Shown here one piece after another: positions 47,160 to 59,394 of a stretch of 64,000 nt of DNA (positions are counted from its first letter, which is position 1; the number at the start of each line of letters is the position of its first letter). The stretch is taken from positions 6,883,358 to 6,947,357 of the forward strand of contig JAFMSR010000012.1 of the NCBI GenBank assembly GCA_022818135.1, in the 5' to 3' direction. The notes under the pieces are model-generated. The model made no database searches and was not told where the DNA came from. It worked only from the letters and a program-made list of their open reading frames with translations. This stretch comes from Saxidomus purpurata (Eukaryota > Mollusca > Bivalvia > Venerida > Veneridae). Made by a program: the position numbers and the translations under genes.

Positions 47160-47890
47160 CTAAGCACAATATATGCATACATGTGGATTACTGATTAAAA
47201 AACCTAACTGGTGTTCAAACTTCAGACAACAGCATTACGATGCACAAATCCATATAATATATCAATTTGCATACATTCAACAACACGGACTTTATATGTG
47301 ATGACAAGAGATTAACAAATTTAGTTACTATATAGGAAATGATGTATTTTTTCAGATGTTTCTTTCTTATGGAGTCATAAAGAGGACAACAAAGTACAAA
47401 AATGATATTCAGACGCATAACCTTCTTGTTACATAATTTACATGTTCTATTTTCTCTGTTTATACCATGATATCTTCCTGTTTCTATTTCTTACGAATGG
47501 GAGCCTAGTCTAAAACAAGACGTTTGTATGCGATATCAGTTATTTAATATATCAGACAGATGTTTTCAAAATTCAAGTTCGACTTACATATTTTATTATA
47601 TTCCAATTTAGGTGATGCATTTGCTTTTTCATGTCATTCTTTGGTATACTGATTTCTAAGACGTTGCCTAAACATCGAAATATTACGAGAATAATCTTCC
47701 AAATTATAGTCAAAAGTATATCACAAACTATTGAACTAGATTCCTAAATATACGAAATTCTCAACTCTTTCACCAGGTTTTCCATTAATCGTTATTTCAA
47801 AGTTCACATTTGATTTACGTTTTTCAAAGACATATACTTTTGTTTTGTTTACATTAATTTAAGTCCCCACGTACAGGAATAATCATATAC
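47160..47890 (-). mobile_element. Second LINE remnant, C-terminal part
   Basis: Minus-strand reading gives, from high to low coordinate, WGLKLNVNKTKVYVFEKRKS with GKPGERVENFVYLGI (about 47745-47870). This is the post-palm block WGL.vN..KTK..VF...FxYLG of LINE reverse transcriptases. A later segment carries SCFRLGSHSLR (about 47490-47525). The C-terminal CCPLYDSIRKKHLKKYI...FVNLLSS (47215-47418) resembles the CxLCxxxxxxxxHFLxxCPxY end of many ORF2 proteins. Stops and shifts interrupt the frame. It is a different element from the one at 19937-21410. Confidence 0.78.
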
Positions 47891-48152
47891 AATGCATATT
47901 GATATTGTTTATCGATGTTTTATAATTATGTTGTTGCCAACTAAGGTAGAATGCTTGTACCTTAATTTTGTTTAGTTTCGTCTCGCTTTTTTCAAACGCA
48001 AACAGGCTTACTATTTGTTATTATTATGTCGAGAAATGTCATCATGTTTTATCATGATTCCTCTTACAAAACTACTTCATTTGAAGGTCTACCTAAATGG
48101 CACAAAAAGAGAGAACAGGGCAGGGCAGGGCAGGGTGAAATAGAATATTATA

Positions 48153-48280
48153 GGTTATTGAACTTGTATGGCGATATATTACTTGGAACGAGTTGATTTG
48201 GCGGGAACAACGAGCTTGCGAGTTGTTCCCGCCAAATCAACGAGTTCCAAGTAATATTTCGCCATACAAGTTCAATAACC
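48153..48280. mobile_element. Foldback hairpin with 59-bp arms
   Basis: The arms 48153-48211 and 48222-48280 are inverted complements with a handful of mismatches (GGTTATTGAACTTGTATGGC at the outer end, TTTGGCGGGAACAAC at the inner end). The loop is only ten bases, GAGCTTGCGA. It sits at the edge of the diverged repeat shared with 17.8 kb. An RNA copy would fold into a long near-perfect hairpin. Confidence 0.93.
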
Positions 48281-48394
48281 TTTTTATTATATACTTTCAT
48301 ATTGAATATGAACAAAATGGCATTCTGTAAGCAAGAAACAATAAATGAATCTTGAAATTTCTCGCCAATTGTACGGTAAGAAATTTCAGTTGCT

Positions 48395-48690
48395 GTCCGC
48401 CATCTTGTTTTGAAAAACGCAAGAATTTTCCTACGGATGCAGGTTTGTACTTTGAAATGTAAATAAATCAACTTGATCTAAGTTCCTAAAAATGTTTTCT
48501 CCTTCTTATGACTACATGCAAACCATCATTGTTTTCTTCATCAATACTAGGCTGATATACGTACCAGTAACTTTCGTAACCAGAACTGGTATTGCGTGCC
48601 CTAAAAAATTCGAACCATTTTAAAAATGAAACACTTTTACTAATACTTGTAAATGATTAAAGTTTCTTTTTTATTGTAAGACCGTAGCTT
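48395..48690 (+). repeat. Diverged dispersed repeat shared with 17835-18125
   Basis: Same ordered blocks as the 17.8-kb copy (GTCCGCCATCTTGTTTTG, AAAAACGCAA, GATGCAGGTTTGTACTTTGAAA, TTCCTAAAAATG, ACTTTCGTAACCAG, CATTTTAAAAATGAAAC). Here it lies between two foldbacks (48153 and 48740). TATTATATACTTTCATATTG at 48285 reappears inverted at 49250-49275. The whole 48.15-49.28 kb may be one composite element. Confidence 0.65.
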
Positions 48691-48739
48691 ATTTAATTGT
48701 AAAAAACTGTCGAACTTCGACATAGAATAATAATTTCTG

Positions 48740-48871
48740 TCATGAGCACGAGGGTCAGATCGAAATATCCGTCACCGAGGGTAACTGTTTTGGCGGGAAC
48801 GAGGCTCTGCCGAGTTCTCGTAAAACAGTTCCCGAGGTGACGGATATTTCCATCTAGCCAGTGTCTCATGA
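48740..48871. mobile_element. Foldback hairpin with about 58-60-bp arms
   Basis: The left arm 48740-48800 and right arm 48814-48871 are inverted complements at the tips (TCATGAG/CTCATGA) and through GAAATATCCGTCACC and AACTGTTTT, with several mismatches. The 13-base loop is GAGGCTCTGCCGA. It has the same short GAG-bounded loop plan as the hairpin at 48153. Confidence 0.88.
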
Positions 48872-49642
48872 TGGAACTTTTTCTTGCATGCCGTCTCGCT
48901 TTTAAAGTAGATTTCTTAATGCAACTTATCAAAATGATGAATTATAATGAAAAACAACGATTTTCCGACGTTGTGTTTGGGAATTGACGTCCAATGTTTA
49001 TAACGTTACGTCATAGTGATTCACGGAGTCGTCTGGCATAGGAGGGTGCCGACCGGTTTTCCGGCATGGGCAAAATCCCGGAAGCCGACCGAGCAAGAAA
49101 CCTCATTAAAACGATGTTTGCAAACAAATAAAATAGTCCGTACAGCTGATCGCTAGGACCGCCCTCCCTTGCCAACGTTCAGTATCATTCCTTACCAACG
49201 TGCAGTACCGTAGAATACTGAACGAACTCTCTAAGGCAAAGTGAACGGGGCAATATGAAAGTATATAATAAAATAGAATATAATCTGATACATGAATCGT
49301 GCAGATATTTTCCCGAAACTTGCAAAAGATACTAGAGAATGCACATCCTATGATGTGATTTGAGAGCACAGATATTGTTGATGTCTTTTACATCTTGTAT
49401 TAAGAAAAACCTTATTACCCATAATCCTTAGATACACATGTATGTGTATAAAAATCATGGGCCGTTTCGGAGAGTATTTTTTTCAAAGGTTGCTGCAAAT
49501 AATGCATTGGAAAAGTGTCTGTGTAACTTAGTTACGTTATCCCCCACTGTGTCATTAATGGAGCATTCCTCGTCTCTATTGCCCTCTCGGTGAGAGGTGG
49601 TCAGAGTTATTGGCCGCTGACAGCATGTCTACGGGGAGGATG
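48872..49642. other. No gene seen; inverted match to 48285 at 49250-49275
   Basis: CAATATGAAAGTATATAATAAAA (about 49250-49272) is the reverse complement of the stretch after the 48153 foldback. Otherwise nothing is supported. Confidence 0.4.
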
Positions 49643-49724
49643 TTTCAACAGGTAATACCATTAATTTGTTATGATTAGCCATTAATCAGTAGCCAATGCT
49701 AGCAAAATGTACCACCTGTTGAAA
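49643..49724. promoter_or_regulatory. Candidate enhancer: inverted E-boxes around homeodomain sites
   Basis: An 11-bp perfect inverted pair TTTCAACAGGT (49643-49653) and ACCTGTTGAAA (49714-49724) encloses ATTAATTTG, TGATTAGCC and CATTAATCAG. The pair contains CAACAGGT/ACCTGTTG bHLH or Snail/ZEB-type sites, and the centre has several ATTA homeodomain cores. The patch is free of repeats. The function is inferred from motif arrangement only. Confidence 0.3.
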
Positions 49725-50889
49725 AATGGTTTTCTGTAGATTAATTTCTTTTGTGATATACTATATTTTGGTATGTTTCAAAACTTAGCTTATTAGTAAC
49801 AGTCTGGACCCTTTTCAATACGGTTGAATAAATAACGACTTACTTATAAAATAATTCTTGAAAGTAATGTTGTACATGATATTTTACTCGAACTAGATTT
49901 TGCTCTTGGAGCTTTACAGATCAAAGACCAGTGTGAACGTGTTACATTAAGATAACATGATTTGCTGATGAATTTGGTGGAATTAGATTAACAAAACATA
50001 TGACGTCATAGTTCCTGTGAAAGGACCACAGGAACGTAATTTTAATTAGTATGTACATACATCAAAGCAAAGTTTCTTCATTTAGTGGCCGAGGCGTGAC
50101 CATGTTCAAGTTAAATCAATAAATATTCTCCATGTTGGACAAACTGGACAGTTCCTTTGAAGGGGTTTATGTTTATTATCACAGGAACGGTGTTGAGGAG
50201 GTCAATTTGAAACAAATGATCCTTTAACTTTTCAAAAGCATGTTACGCTCTTTGTCCCAATCGGTCGGTTTGGTTAGACATTCAGTTATCTTTTTAATTT
50301 CATTTTATTCGATAGTGTCAAGAATAAATGCATGCAGTATAAAGGATCCAATAATACACTTGTCTGTAAGCAGCATTAGATTAGATTGAAGAAAAATACG
50401 GACCACATTGTACAAGATTTTGTAACTTTTATTGAGACTTATGCTGCTACTGTCAAGATAACAAGTTTCCAAAATTACACGTATACTTATAATTTACTTT
50501 TCGCTTATTGTGTGCAAGAGAGGGTGGGTTGCATTTTTTGGAAGAAACGGGCTTTTGTACTTCTTGTTCGTGAAGAGTTGTATGAAGTCGTGCGTTTGGC
50601 TATATATGAATTTCTTCTTCGAAATGCAATAGAACAATGTTGTTCTGGATCCTTGTATGTTTATAGAGATAAAATATTTTCATCTTATTATTCCGTGAAC
50701 ATGTATATGTTGTGCCGACAATAACGGGGAGTATGGTTGTGTCTTTGTGTCTAACTAAACCACAACCAATCAATCAACGTTCCGTACAAATTGAGCCATT
50801 GAAAACGTTTGCATTATCTGTCAGAAAATTGGAATTCATACTAGTACATCATCAGTAGCAATTAGTGGTGAAATATGTAGAAATTCTCT
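49725..50889. other. No gene seen; small inverted repeat at 50011-50035
   Basis: GTTCCTGTG / CACAGGAAC (50011-50019 and 50027-50035) forms a perfect 9-bp stem after a TGACGTCA, and ACAGGAACGG recurs at about 50181. The frame at 50386-50724 is 112 codons but has no recognisable domain and unremarkable composition. It is not called a gene. Confidence 0.35.
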
Positions 50890-51035
50890 CTGACATTTTA
50901 TCTCTGTCTCGGTGATAAGATTTCCCGTAAACCTCAAGTTAATCTGTGCCTTATCTCCGCTAATGCGCCCTCAATTTACTGACGGAACTCTCAGAAATTC
51001 CCGTCTGCATTGAAAATGGCTATTTATTAAATATT
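50890..51035. promoter_or_regulatory. Candidate enhancer: GATA cluster with forkhead and MEF2-like sites
   Basis: Three GATA-factor sites fall within 60 bases: TTATCT at 50898-50903, TGATAAGA at 50913-50920 and TTATCT at 50951-50956. A forkhead-like GTAAAC lies at 50927-50932 and a MEF2-like CTATTTATT at 51020-51028. Base composition is more balanced than the surroundings and repeats are absent. GATA and forkhead factors act together in mesoderm, so control of FoxC 40 kb away is conceivable but unproven. Confidence 0.3.
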
Positions 51036-53904
51036 CCAAAACATTTTTTTCAAAGTTTTATACCAGTGTGCTTTAGACGCAGGTATTTAACAATATTTCA
51101 GCTAAACAATGGTAGGTTGTAGGCTTCATTTTTTCTCACAAAACTCCGCTACAAAGTAAAAAAAATCACATGTATATACATGTTAATCTTTGTTCAAATT
51201 TAAATAACCATTTGCAAAGCCCGACGATCGAAAACACGACAGCTGCAAAAGTCGTCTGAAGCTCGTCTAAGCAGAAGGAGCCCTGTCTTTTACAAAAGTT
51301 ATTCTTTAAATGTTTCTTTTTCAATATGTATTGAACTGATTTATTTGCTAAGCTAGTTCTGATTTATTGGGTCACTTCAGACTTTGTGAAGTGATAACAA
51401 CTTCATGATCCGTAAAATCCTTATCTTGTTCTCGCATTTGCAAAATTTATAGACATATCATGGTTTCCTGCGTGATATCATCGATAAATCAACATGAGAG
51501 AGTTATTTGATGGTTATAGAACCGCCCACATGTCAGGCGGTGTTCAGACTCCGCCTTAATACAAAACATTCGTTATTTCATTGTTTATGGGTAGGTTTGT
51601 TTCTCTGAAAGAAAATGGTTGATGTATTCTCTCAAAGAATTTTTGCAATCTTTACTATTACGTTCATTTGTATTTTCATACTTGCACGTGATATTTATTT
51701 TCTTTCTGTTTTAATTGACTGACCTATAACAGTTTCGGTGCAATTTATTGTATGGTAATACAACCGCTTTATCCAAACAAAAATTGTTTGTAAAGACTTT
51801 ATTACACAACTTAGTGACTCTACAATGACAGGGAAAATGTTGATTCATTCTATTTGTATACACCTAGTTAATGTTTTGTTAAGCTTTTTAATTCTTTTCT
51901 ATCATTGCTTAGCATTTATTTGTACGTGCACAAATATTTTGATATGCTCCGACGTATCTGTCCTGTTTGAAACATATGTTAAAGGACATGAATGATGTGG
52001 CGAAATGAAACTGTAATACAAACATATATCACATATTACAGACCTTCATGAAAATAAATTAATAAGGCTGGCTGGCTGGCTTGCTGGCTGGACGGACAGA
52101 CGGACGTACGGACGGATAATTGGATTGATTACTGAAAAATACAAAACCAACAAATGATTAAAGAAAAAATACAGAAAGAAATGTATAAATGATTTTAGAT
52201 CCTTCAGCTCTTATCATAATGTAAGTCAATTCTGAGCCACCAAATCCTTTCGAAGAAAGAACTTCTGTTTAAACTTACAGTATTTAAAGGTTTAACTGAC
52301 TAAAGTTCGTACATGTATTACAAAACATAATTAAGTATTGATGTAGAATTTTTCCATAAATCAGCTTAAGATTTATTTTATAATGCCAATACCGCTCGTA
52401 CTGAGGTGCGTTAGACGTTAGACGTCTTGTCCTAGAATCGAACACAACTAGCGTTACTGTGTGACCGGGTGTGAAACGCAGGTCCAGTGGATTGGTGCAG
52501 CGAACGTGCCAGCCGCGAAACCTCTGGCGCGCCAACTACTTGTGTGTCTGAAAATCATTTAACTGTCTTTTAATTGTTGCAGATATTATACTTAGTTATT
52601 CGACAGAAATACAAAGTTTTATTGCTATTTTCAAGCAGTCAAAGTGAACTAAAGTCATGCAGGACGTAATTGAAACTCTTAATAAAGAGAGAGAAAAATC
52701 CTGATGAAAGTGAGTTACTTTCATTCAACCGAATCAATTGTACATGTACAATGTATTTATGTTAACTTCCGGCAGTGCGTATGACGATGGTTCATACCAT
52801 TCCGCAAAATTTAACTTTGTTTGTATAAGATAACTAGACGGGCGGAGTGATCATGTATTTACGACGACTTTAGAAATACAGTTTAATCAAGACCGTATTG
52901 TACATTTGATATGATTCGTTAATGAAGCTTGTTGCATCTCGTAAGTGGACAATGGTTCTGACACATTTCAATTATGCATCCGACGCAATTACGCATTTTG
53001 GTCATTGAGCCAGAGATAATTACTAAAGTGACACTTCCCCAAGGGCTATTTGTCAGACCGTATGATGGACATACCGACACTATTGCCAAACTATAGTGTT
53101 CTCTACTGTTGCTGTTAAAACAGATTTAGCCGCAGAATCCGCCGCCGGTACACAGATTTTTTTTTTCAATTTGCCTGTCCGTTCGTATGGAGAACTTGAA
53201 ATAGAACTTCATAGAGTGAAAAAATGCAAGAAGATGCTATAGGTATAAGGTCGCTGATATAGCATCTTTCCTTTGTATGCCAACTGGGAGTGTTCATAAG
53301 ACTCTAACCATGTTTGAGTTTTAGAAGATGTGTGCCCCATTTAACAACCAATGAGCAAAATGAAAACAGGACTGAATGTACCAAAGACGCTACTGAAGAA
53401 ATTCTAAAAAACTGAAATAAGGAAAAATACAAAAACTTTTGGTTGCATGACTTTATTTCTAACGTTTAACTAAACGATTACAAGAGTGATAAAGATATTT
53501 TGAATTATAGATATTTAAGGACTTTGTTATTTTGTTCATAGTAGTATGTTGTGTGTGATGATTGTGGTAATTATTATTATTAATATTATTATTATTATTA
53601 TTTGTACTGAAGGTATGTCATTGTATCGCAGCCTTACAACAAACACTATGATTTTTATTATGTTGTATCTTGAAAGTGTCGATATTATTTATGATCTTTA
53701 ATTTCATTAGAGAGAGAGAGACAGACAGACAGAGAGACAGATACTTGACACTTGTTAAAAAAATTTAACAGGCTATGTATGTGAAGAAAGATATGTTCTG
53801 ATTCATTTTGTAATTCTTTATACGTCTTACCTGCACAAAGTAAAGATGTAATTAGTTTTGTTATTATTAGTAGTAGTAGTATAAATGTCGTGTTCATGAC
53901 AACA
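51036..53904. other. No gene seen; short microsatellites
   Basis: GGCT/GGAC-rich microsatellite at 52067-52117, ATT tract at about 53570-53602, and GA/GACA tract at 53709-53742. No exon-like frame was recognised. Confidence 0.4.
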
Positions 53905-54110
53905 ATTAGCGGCTGAAAAAAAGAGACCGTAGACCAGTCATTGCAAAAAGAGCAAAACGTGTATTGCAGTTTCTTCGGTTCTATAAGGGACATGTAGAAC
54001 AAATTCCATCCATGTCAGGTAAATTGGTCATAGGAAAATAATCAAAGTTGTAAAGAATATTAAAAAACTGCGTCCAAAGAGTTATGCAAACGCTCACAAA
54101 ATTCAATAAA
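53905..54110 (+). mobile_element. Mariner-like transposase fragment
   Basis: One frame reads KKRDRRPVIAKRAKRVLQFL, then GHVEQIPSMSGKLVIGK, with the first part matching the 39.8-kb remnant (GDRRPVIAKKVAEKL). The downstream AAAGTTGTAAAGAATATT and ACTGCGTCCAAAGAG match 40245-40290. It lacks both the N-terminal HTH block and the catalytic domain. A SINE inserted just after it. Confidence 0.6.
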
Positions 54111-54124
54111 ATACAACCGTTTCT

Positions 54125-54314
54125 TAGTTTATACTAATTTATTTTAGCTCGATTATGAAGCAAGCTTTAAGCTTATCGAGTCACTTTCGTGTCCGCTTCC
54201 TTGAAAACCAGTACTGATGTCATATGAGGAGGCACGGTCGTGATCCCAGTGGAGCTCGAACCGCAGCCTCCGGGATGAGCGACAGACACCTTAACCTCTA
54301 CACCACCGCTCTCC
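54125..54314 (-). mobile_element. tRNA-derived SINE, family 2, minus strand
   Basis: Reverse complement of the 60781-60966 element: tail TTTATACTAATTTATTTTAGCTCGAT at the left, body ATCGAGTCACT, CGCTTCCT, CCAGTACTG, and head ending CTTAACCTCTACACCACCGCTC at the right. The B box has decayed (GAGCTCGAACCGCAG on the plus strand). Flanks AACCGTTTCT (54115-54124) and AAGCGTTTCT (54315-54324) form a target duplication with one mismatch. Confidence 0.88.
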
Positions 54315-54324
54315 AAGCGTTTCT

Positions 54325-55936
54325 CGGAGATGAAAAGGTGATTCTAGTTACTCAAACAACATAATTCACTAGATCTCAGTCTCAGACTTTTCCCTCTTCC
54401 CCTGATTACAAATATTGCTAGCTGTGCGCCGTTATTTGTCCCTCGAAAGCTTCTTAACCGTGACTATACCAAGCGAAGACTTGTCTGCAACATTCAAATC
54501 TTGGACTCTCAGAAGAGTCGAGGGAGAATATTTTGAAAGGTTGACCTGAAAACTTAGTCCGTAAACATATATGTTGGGAACAGTCCTCGTGCGGCTGATG
54601 CAATACTACCGTGTCGAGAGCTTGGCACCTCTGCAATGTTTTCTTCATGCATTTACCAGTTGAACTTGTATAAAAAGGAATCTTGAATTGAATACGTGCA
54701 ATGTGATTGAAGTCTTATAAGCATATAGTTGCCTTTTCTGGCATCGCTTTGTCTGATCGTCGCATTGTTTGAAAGTGGCTTGAAACATTATAAAAAGATA
54801 CGTGTACCAAGTCTATAACAAGATTAACCTCGTTAGATCACAATGATAAGACCATATTTGTATATCAAAAGGTCTCTGTTTAACACTACAGTTAATATCA
54901 CATTAATGAAGGGTGCATACACATTCTTCATTAAAAAACAGATGGAGAGATGGAAGTGCATTTAGATAATATGACGATGCCTCGTATTTTCAAAGATTTC
55001 TTTTTTTATTTTGCAATGTCCAGACATACCACTCTATATTTGTTCTAGAATCGCTTTACACTATCATATCTCTCTAACTGTATCTGTATTGTTTATTTAT
55101 CACTCTTTCGTCACATTTATAAAAACATAGCAAAACTTGTCAATATTTTGAAAGAAAACTAACGAAAAGCGATGAGATGTTATTAAAACAAATCGACAAA
55201 ACATCAACACACGAAGAAGGAGCATTACCCAAATGACGGCGCAGTGGGCCGAAACTTTAGCACGCGTCTAGCGCGGGAATTAAGTAAACATACATTTTGA
55301 CATTTTAGGAAATGAAGTTGTTATTTTTGACAATATTTATTCAAATTTCGGAATTGAATTCTTTTATATAGCGCAGAATCCTATAATAGGAAAGAACATT
55401 TTTGAATGTCTTGAAAATGGCTGTACTGTAAATACCGTCTTCTTGTATCGGCATCACACGTTTTGTTTTTTTGTAATTGGTATTTTGTAGTAAGATAGTT
55501 GTATTGTAATGCGAACGGTTCTGATCAGTTCACCGCGTAACAATTATTATTGATCTGCTATCAAAATCTTGTTACCTGGCACCATTGGCTATTTAATGTA
55601 ATGCAGAGGAAGAATGCAATAGAGTGTTGCATTATGGTTGTTTCTATCTTAAATTATGTTCAATTCTTATTTGTCCTTGATACACACATTGTTCTGTCAA
55701 TGTTCGAAGTAGAGATAAAAAAATATTCCCTCGAAATAAGGAAAACGTGCTCAAGGGGTATACATGTTTATTTTATGCTTTTCAGTGAAATACTGAAATA
55801 TGTCAGTGAAATATAGAGTGATGATAGTCACAGTGTGAGTGATATAGGTCTGCCCGAACTACTTTTTAAAGTACTGCATATACATAATTTTGCTTTTGTT
55901 TTAAAAGTTAGCATCAAATAAAAAAAGAAAATGTGT
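54325..55936. other. No gene seen
   Basis: No supported exon or repeat. A modestly GC-richer patch near 55230-55280 holds several CG dinucleotides but no clear motif set. Confidence 0.4.
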
Positions 55937-56073
55937 TTGTTTTGAATGAAGATGGAATATATCTCAACTCAAAGTGATACCATTTTTACATTTCAACTCG
56001 CGCTTCGCGCTCGTGAAAATATTAGAATTGTTTCACTTCTCGATGAGATATATTACGTATCCACTCAAAACAA
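55937..56073. mobile_element. Foldback hairpin with about 65-bp imperfect arms
   Basis: The outer arms TTGTTTTGA (55937-55945) and TCAAAACAA (56065-56073) continue inward through AATATATCTCA / TGAGATATATT and AAAGTGA / TCACTTC. They meet at the very GC-rich tip ACTCGCGCTTCGCGCTCG (about 55996-56013), which is itself a hairpin. The arms are more decayed than those at 48153. The frame at 55974-56159 crosses the element and is not a gene. Confidence 0.8.
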
Positions 56074-56832
56074 TCAATGGTTTTATTTCTGCTGAAGGGG
56101 TCACTTTTTTAAACTTTGATGTAACTAGTTGCAAATTGACTTGTATTCACAATTCGTGAAACAAGTCGAATTGGCATCTAGCTGCCACTTACCAGTAAAC
56201 TTTCAAACATCTTCTTGATACTTTTCTTTCCTCGTTGCGTTGTTCGGCTTTCTCTACCCACACGCATTTGACAGTATGTGAAGATGTTACTAGATTACTT
56301 TAATTCATTTGCATGCTGCAGATACAATATTTTATGTTACTGTGACGTACATGCTTTAATTTGTCGGCATTTTTACTGACTTACGAAATGTTGTATTTGT
56401 AAACGATATTCCACTTCTATATTAACACGTCTGCCAAGTGGTATTCATACCCTATTTCTTTACAGATACAGCGAAATAAATGAGGAAGACGCTTAAGGGG
56501 GAAATATATTCGTTTTCTCTACAAGCAAGCAGACTCTTGTTCAAATAATTCTTCATGTTGTCTCAAAACACGGAATATTGTTAGAGAAAATACATTAAAA
56601 ACCGCTGTAAACACAACTGTTTGGGAAGGGTTGTGTGTGTAAACAAGGCACGAATTATGATCCGATGATGTCTTCATACGTTTTCAAATGTGGCGGAGTC
56701 CGGCAGTGAAACGAAATCTTGTGAAATGAATTCTTCAGCTTACTTTTTAAGTTTCGAAACAAATATTTATTGATATGTATTCATTACTAATACGTCGCAT
56801 TTCCCACACCACATCTAGGTGCGTTACTATCC
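56074..56832. other. No gene seen
   Basis: Nothing supported. Confidence 0.4.
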
Positions 56833-56909
56833 TAAAACTGTGCCCTGTATATGGGAAAATACGAGCTAAAACTGTGCCCTGTATATGGGAAAATACGAGC
56901 TAAAACTGG
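56833..56909. repeat. Perfect 34-bp tandem repeat, 2.3 copies
   Basis: TAAAACTGTGCCCTGTATAT followed by GGGAAAATACGAGC occurs at 56833 and 56867 without change, then a partial TAAAACTGG at 56901. Identity implies a recent duplication. Confidence 0.95.
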
Positions 56910-59394
56910 CAAAAATTGTCAACTCCTATCAGCTTATACTATGCAATCAGTATGGGGTTACAATTCTTACGCCAATGTCATCATTGAAAGCTTGAAACAG
57001 TCGTACGGTTTCACCAATTAGTGGTCATTCTCACAGTGGACCAAACTTGATATACAACTAAGTAAGAACAGGTAAAGAACCGAGTATTCCTCCCAAAGGT
57101 TTCTTATTTCGGCGGAAAGTGAGTGTCCAACACAGTTACATTTATACTTTACATTGGCCCTATATATATATTGACATTACGTTTAATGCATCGGTTCATA
57201 TTCGTGATTTTGTCTATTATAAACGCTCTTACGCTACAAATTAGTTTCAATGTGGACATCTGGACTTGATCGAACCTATATTCAAACATTTTCCTTATCA
57301 CGATCATTTCATTAGAGGCTGTTTAAATCCAGTTGCGGTACAAGTTAACCCACAAAAAGTGACAACTTTACTGTACAGACATTTAGAAATGATAATACAG
57401 TTTAAACAGTATTATTAATGAATATTCTTGAAGAATGGTGTACAGCGATTTCACAAATATTAGTCTGTATTATTTGATAGTGCAAATATATCGCTTGAAC
57501 AAGAAAAATATTTATATTCGTCAATAATTTGAACCCAAACATTATTTTTGTAATCTGATAGAGCTAAAGTATATTTTAACATAATCATGAATATCAGAAA
57601 AATCCACAGGGTTTATGATTTGCTCACCATCAAAAGAAATGTTCAGCATGTTGGCATATTTCTGTTGGGCTACGGCCTCGATATAACAGCTTATTATTTG
57701 TTATTTTTATCTTGAAAACTGGAATGCTGATTGCTTCCTGCTGAGAATTTCGTGCACGTGATCCACGAAAAATCTAGATAATGAATAAAGTTAGAAAAAT
57801 GTCATACAAATGAATATGGTTAAAGTCAGGAACTGTGTTCTACTTCTTCGCGTCTTTTTTGTATTTAAAGAAAAGAAACACGTGCACTCATGAAATAATT
57901 TTGAATATTTCAGAAATAATAGATGTGTCCCTGAATTTAACTGTTGAATAAAATACAGTCAGGAGTTCGGATGCGTAATAAATGCGTAGTTCGAGTGATT
58001 CAATTTTTCGCATGCGAACAATTCTAACACATTATTGTCTTTGAAAAGTACCCTGAACTTCATGTTCAACGCGTATTTACACTTCACACGGAATGCGATT
58101 CGACGCGCTTGCTTACATTTGGATACACGTGCTTCGTTAACTGCACGTGTTGCCCGTGGAGATCGTGATGTATTTTATCGTATAATAATATACAGATTAT
58201 TTTCCTATTATACTAGTACTCATAGATCATGTTAGAATGCACGTTAAATTCAACATGATTTTTTTGGTATGCTACATGATTTAGTAACATTGTCCGATAG
58301 TGTTCCATACGCTTGTTTAGTTTTAGGTCGAAAATACTTGAAATGTTTCTATCATGGAAATGTTTCTTTCTGGTCCCTTTCTCGCTAATTTAAATACATC
58401 ATGTTTTATTTACCAGTTTCAATTGATAAAAATGACAAGAGTGTTCTTAACTCAGTATTTTTATAATTTACTTTCGCCAGCCTTCTAACAATGTCGACAC
58501 GTATTTTCTTTAGGTGAAATAAGCTAATATTCAGAAATGTTGCATGTCAGGGACCAAAAGTCGACACTGTAAGTAAATGACTCAATTATGGCGAAAGTGA
58601 CAAACATGTTTAAAATAAACTTATGCCATGGTGGTATTTATGCAAATCGATGGAGACTGTGCGTACTAACAGCTAAAATATTATCAAGTTATTTACATAT
58701 TATACTCAGATAAACACTATTAGGCAGGCGGTCTGAAAACAGACATTATCAGTTTTATTTGATAGCGTTGAAAAGAGACAGATATCATCAAGGTAAAATA
58801 TTACATTTCATCAAAAGCACATATTCGCGATATACAAATTAAAGTATTTGATTTTAAATCTCCCAAGTCCCGAGCACTGATTGATATCCCGGCATTTGAT
58901 GCAGCGAAGTAAGACATAGATATTACCCAGGTGCTTGTCAGCGCAACCATATCAAAAGACGATTGCTTATAAGTAAGAAGAACAAAACGTTTGATAAGAT
59001 TGACAAGAGAGTGTGTTGTTCTTCAGCTTTCCGCTACTGCCAATTTCTTTCAGACTTTTTTGTTTATAAAGAAATATAAAATTTCACACCTTGATGTTAT
59101 TTTGTCTTACTTTGCGGTAGGTCTCTTTGCACATTCCATAGGCCATTTGTCTTAGACATCTCATGTGTTAATAGCACTGATTCATATAGTTTTGATCACT
59201 CATATATAAGGTCGTACATATTTTGAATAGAAAAACCGCAATGTGTCAGGTTTGAAGAAAGCTTTGAGCGTGACTCTTGATAGGGTAAGAATGGTATACG
59301 CCCTTTGTGTAGAATATTTACCAGTTAACTCCAACCTCTTCCTATGGCTATATCATTAACCTGTTGTTCTGTGATGGAACATATGTCATAACTG
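56910..59394. other. Gene-free stretch
   Basis: No supported exon, RNA gene or repeat was noticed. The frame at 58035-58235 has no recognisable domain. Confidence 0.4.

Noticed and set aside
50386..50724. 112-codon frame
   Set aside because: No recognisable motif, no nearby splice or promoter pattern, and a length not surprising for 64 kb of AT-rich DNA read in six frames.
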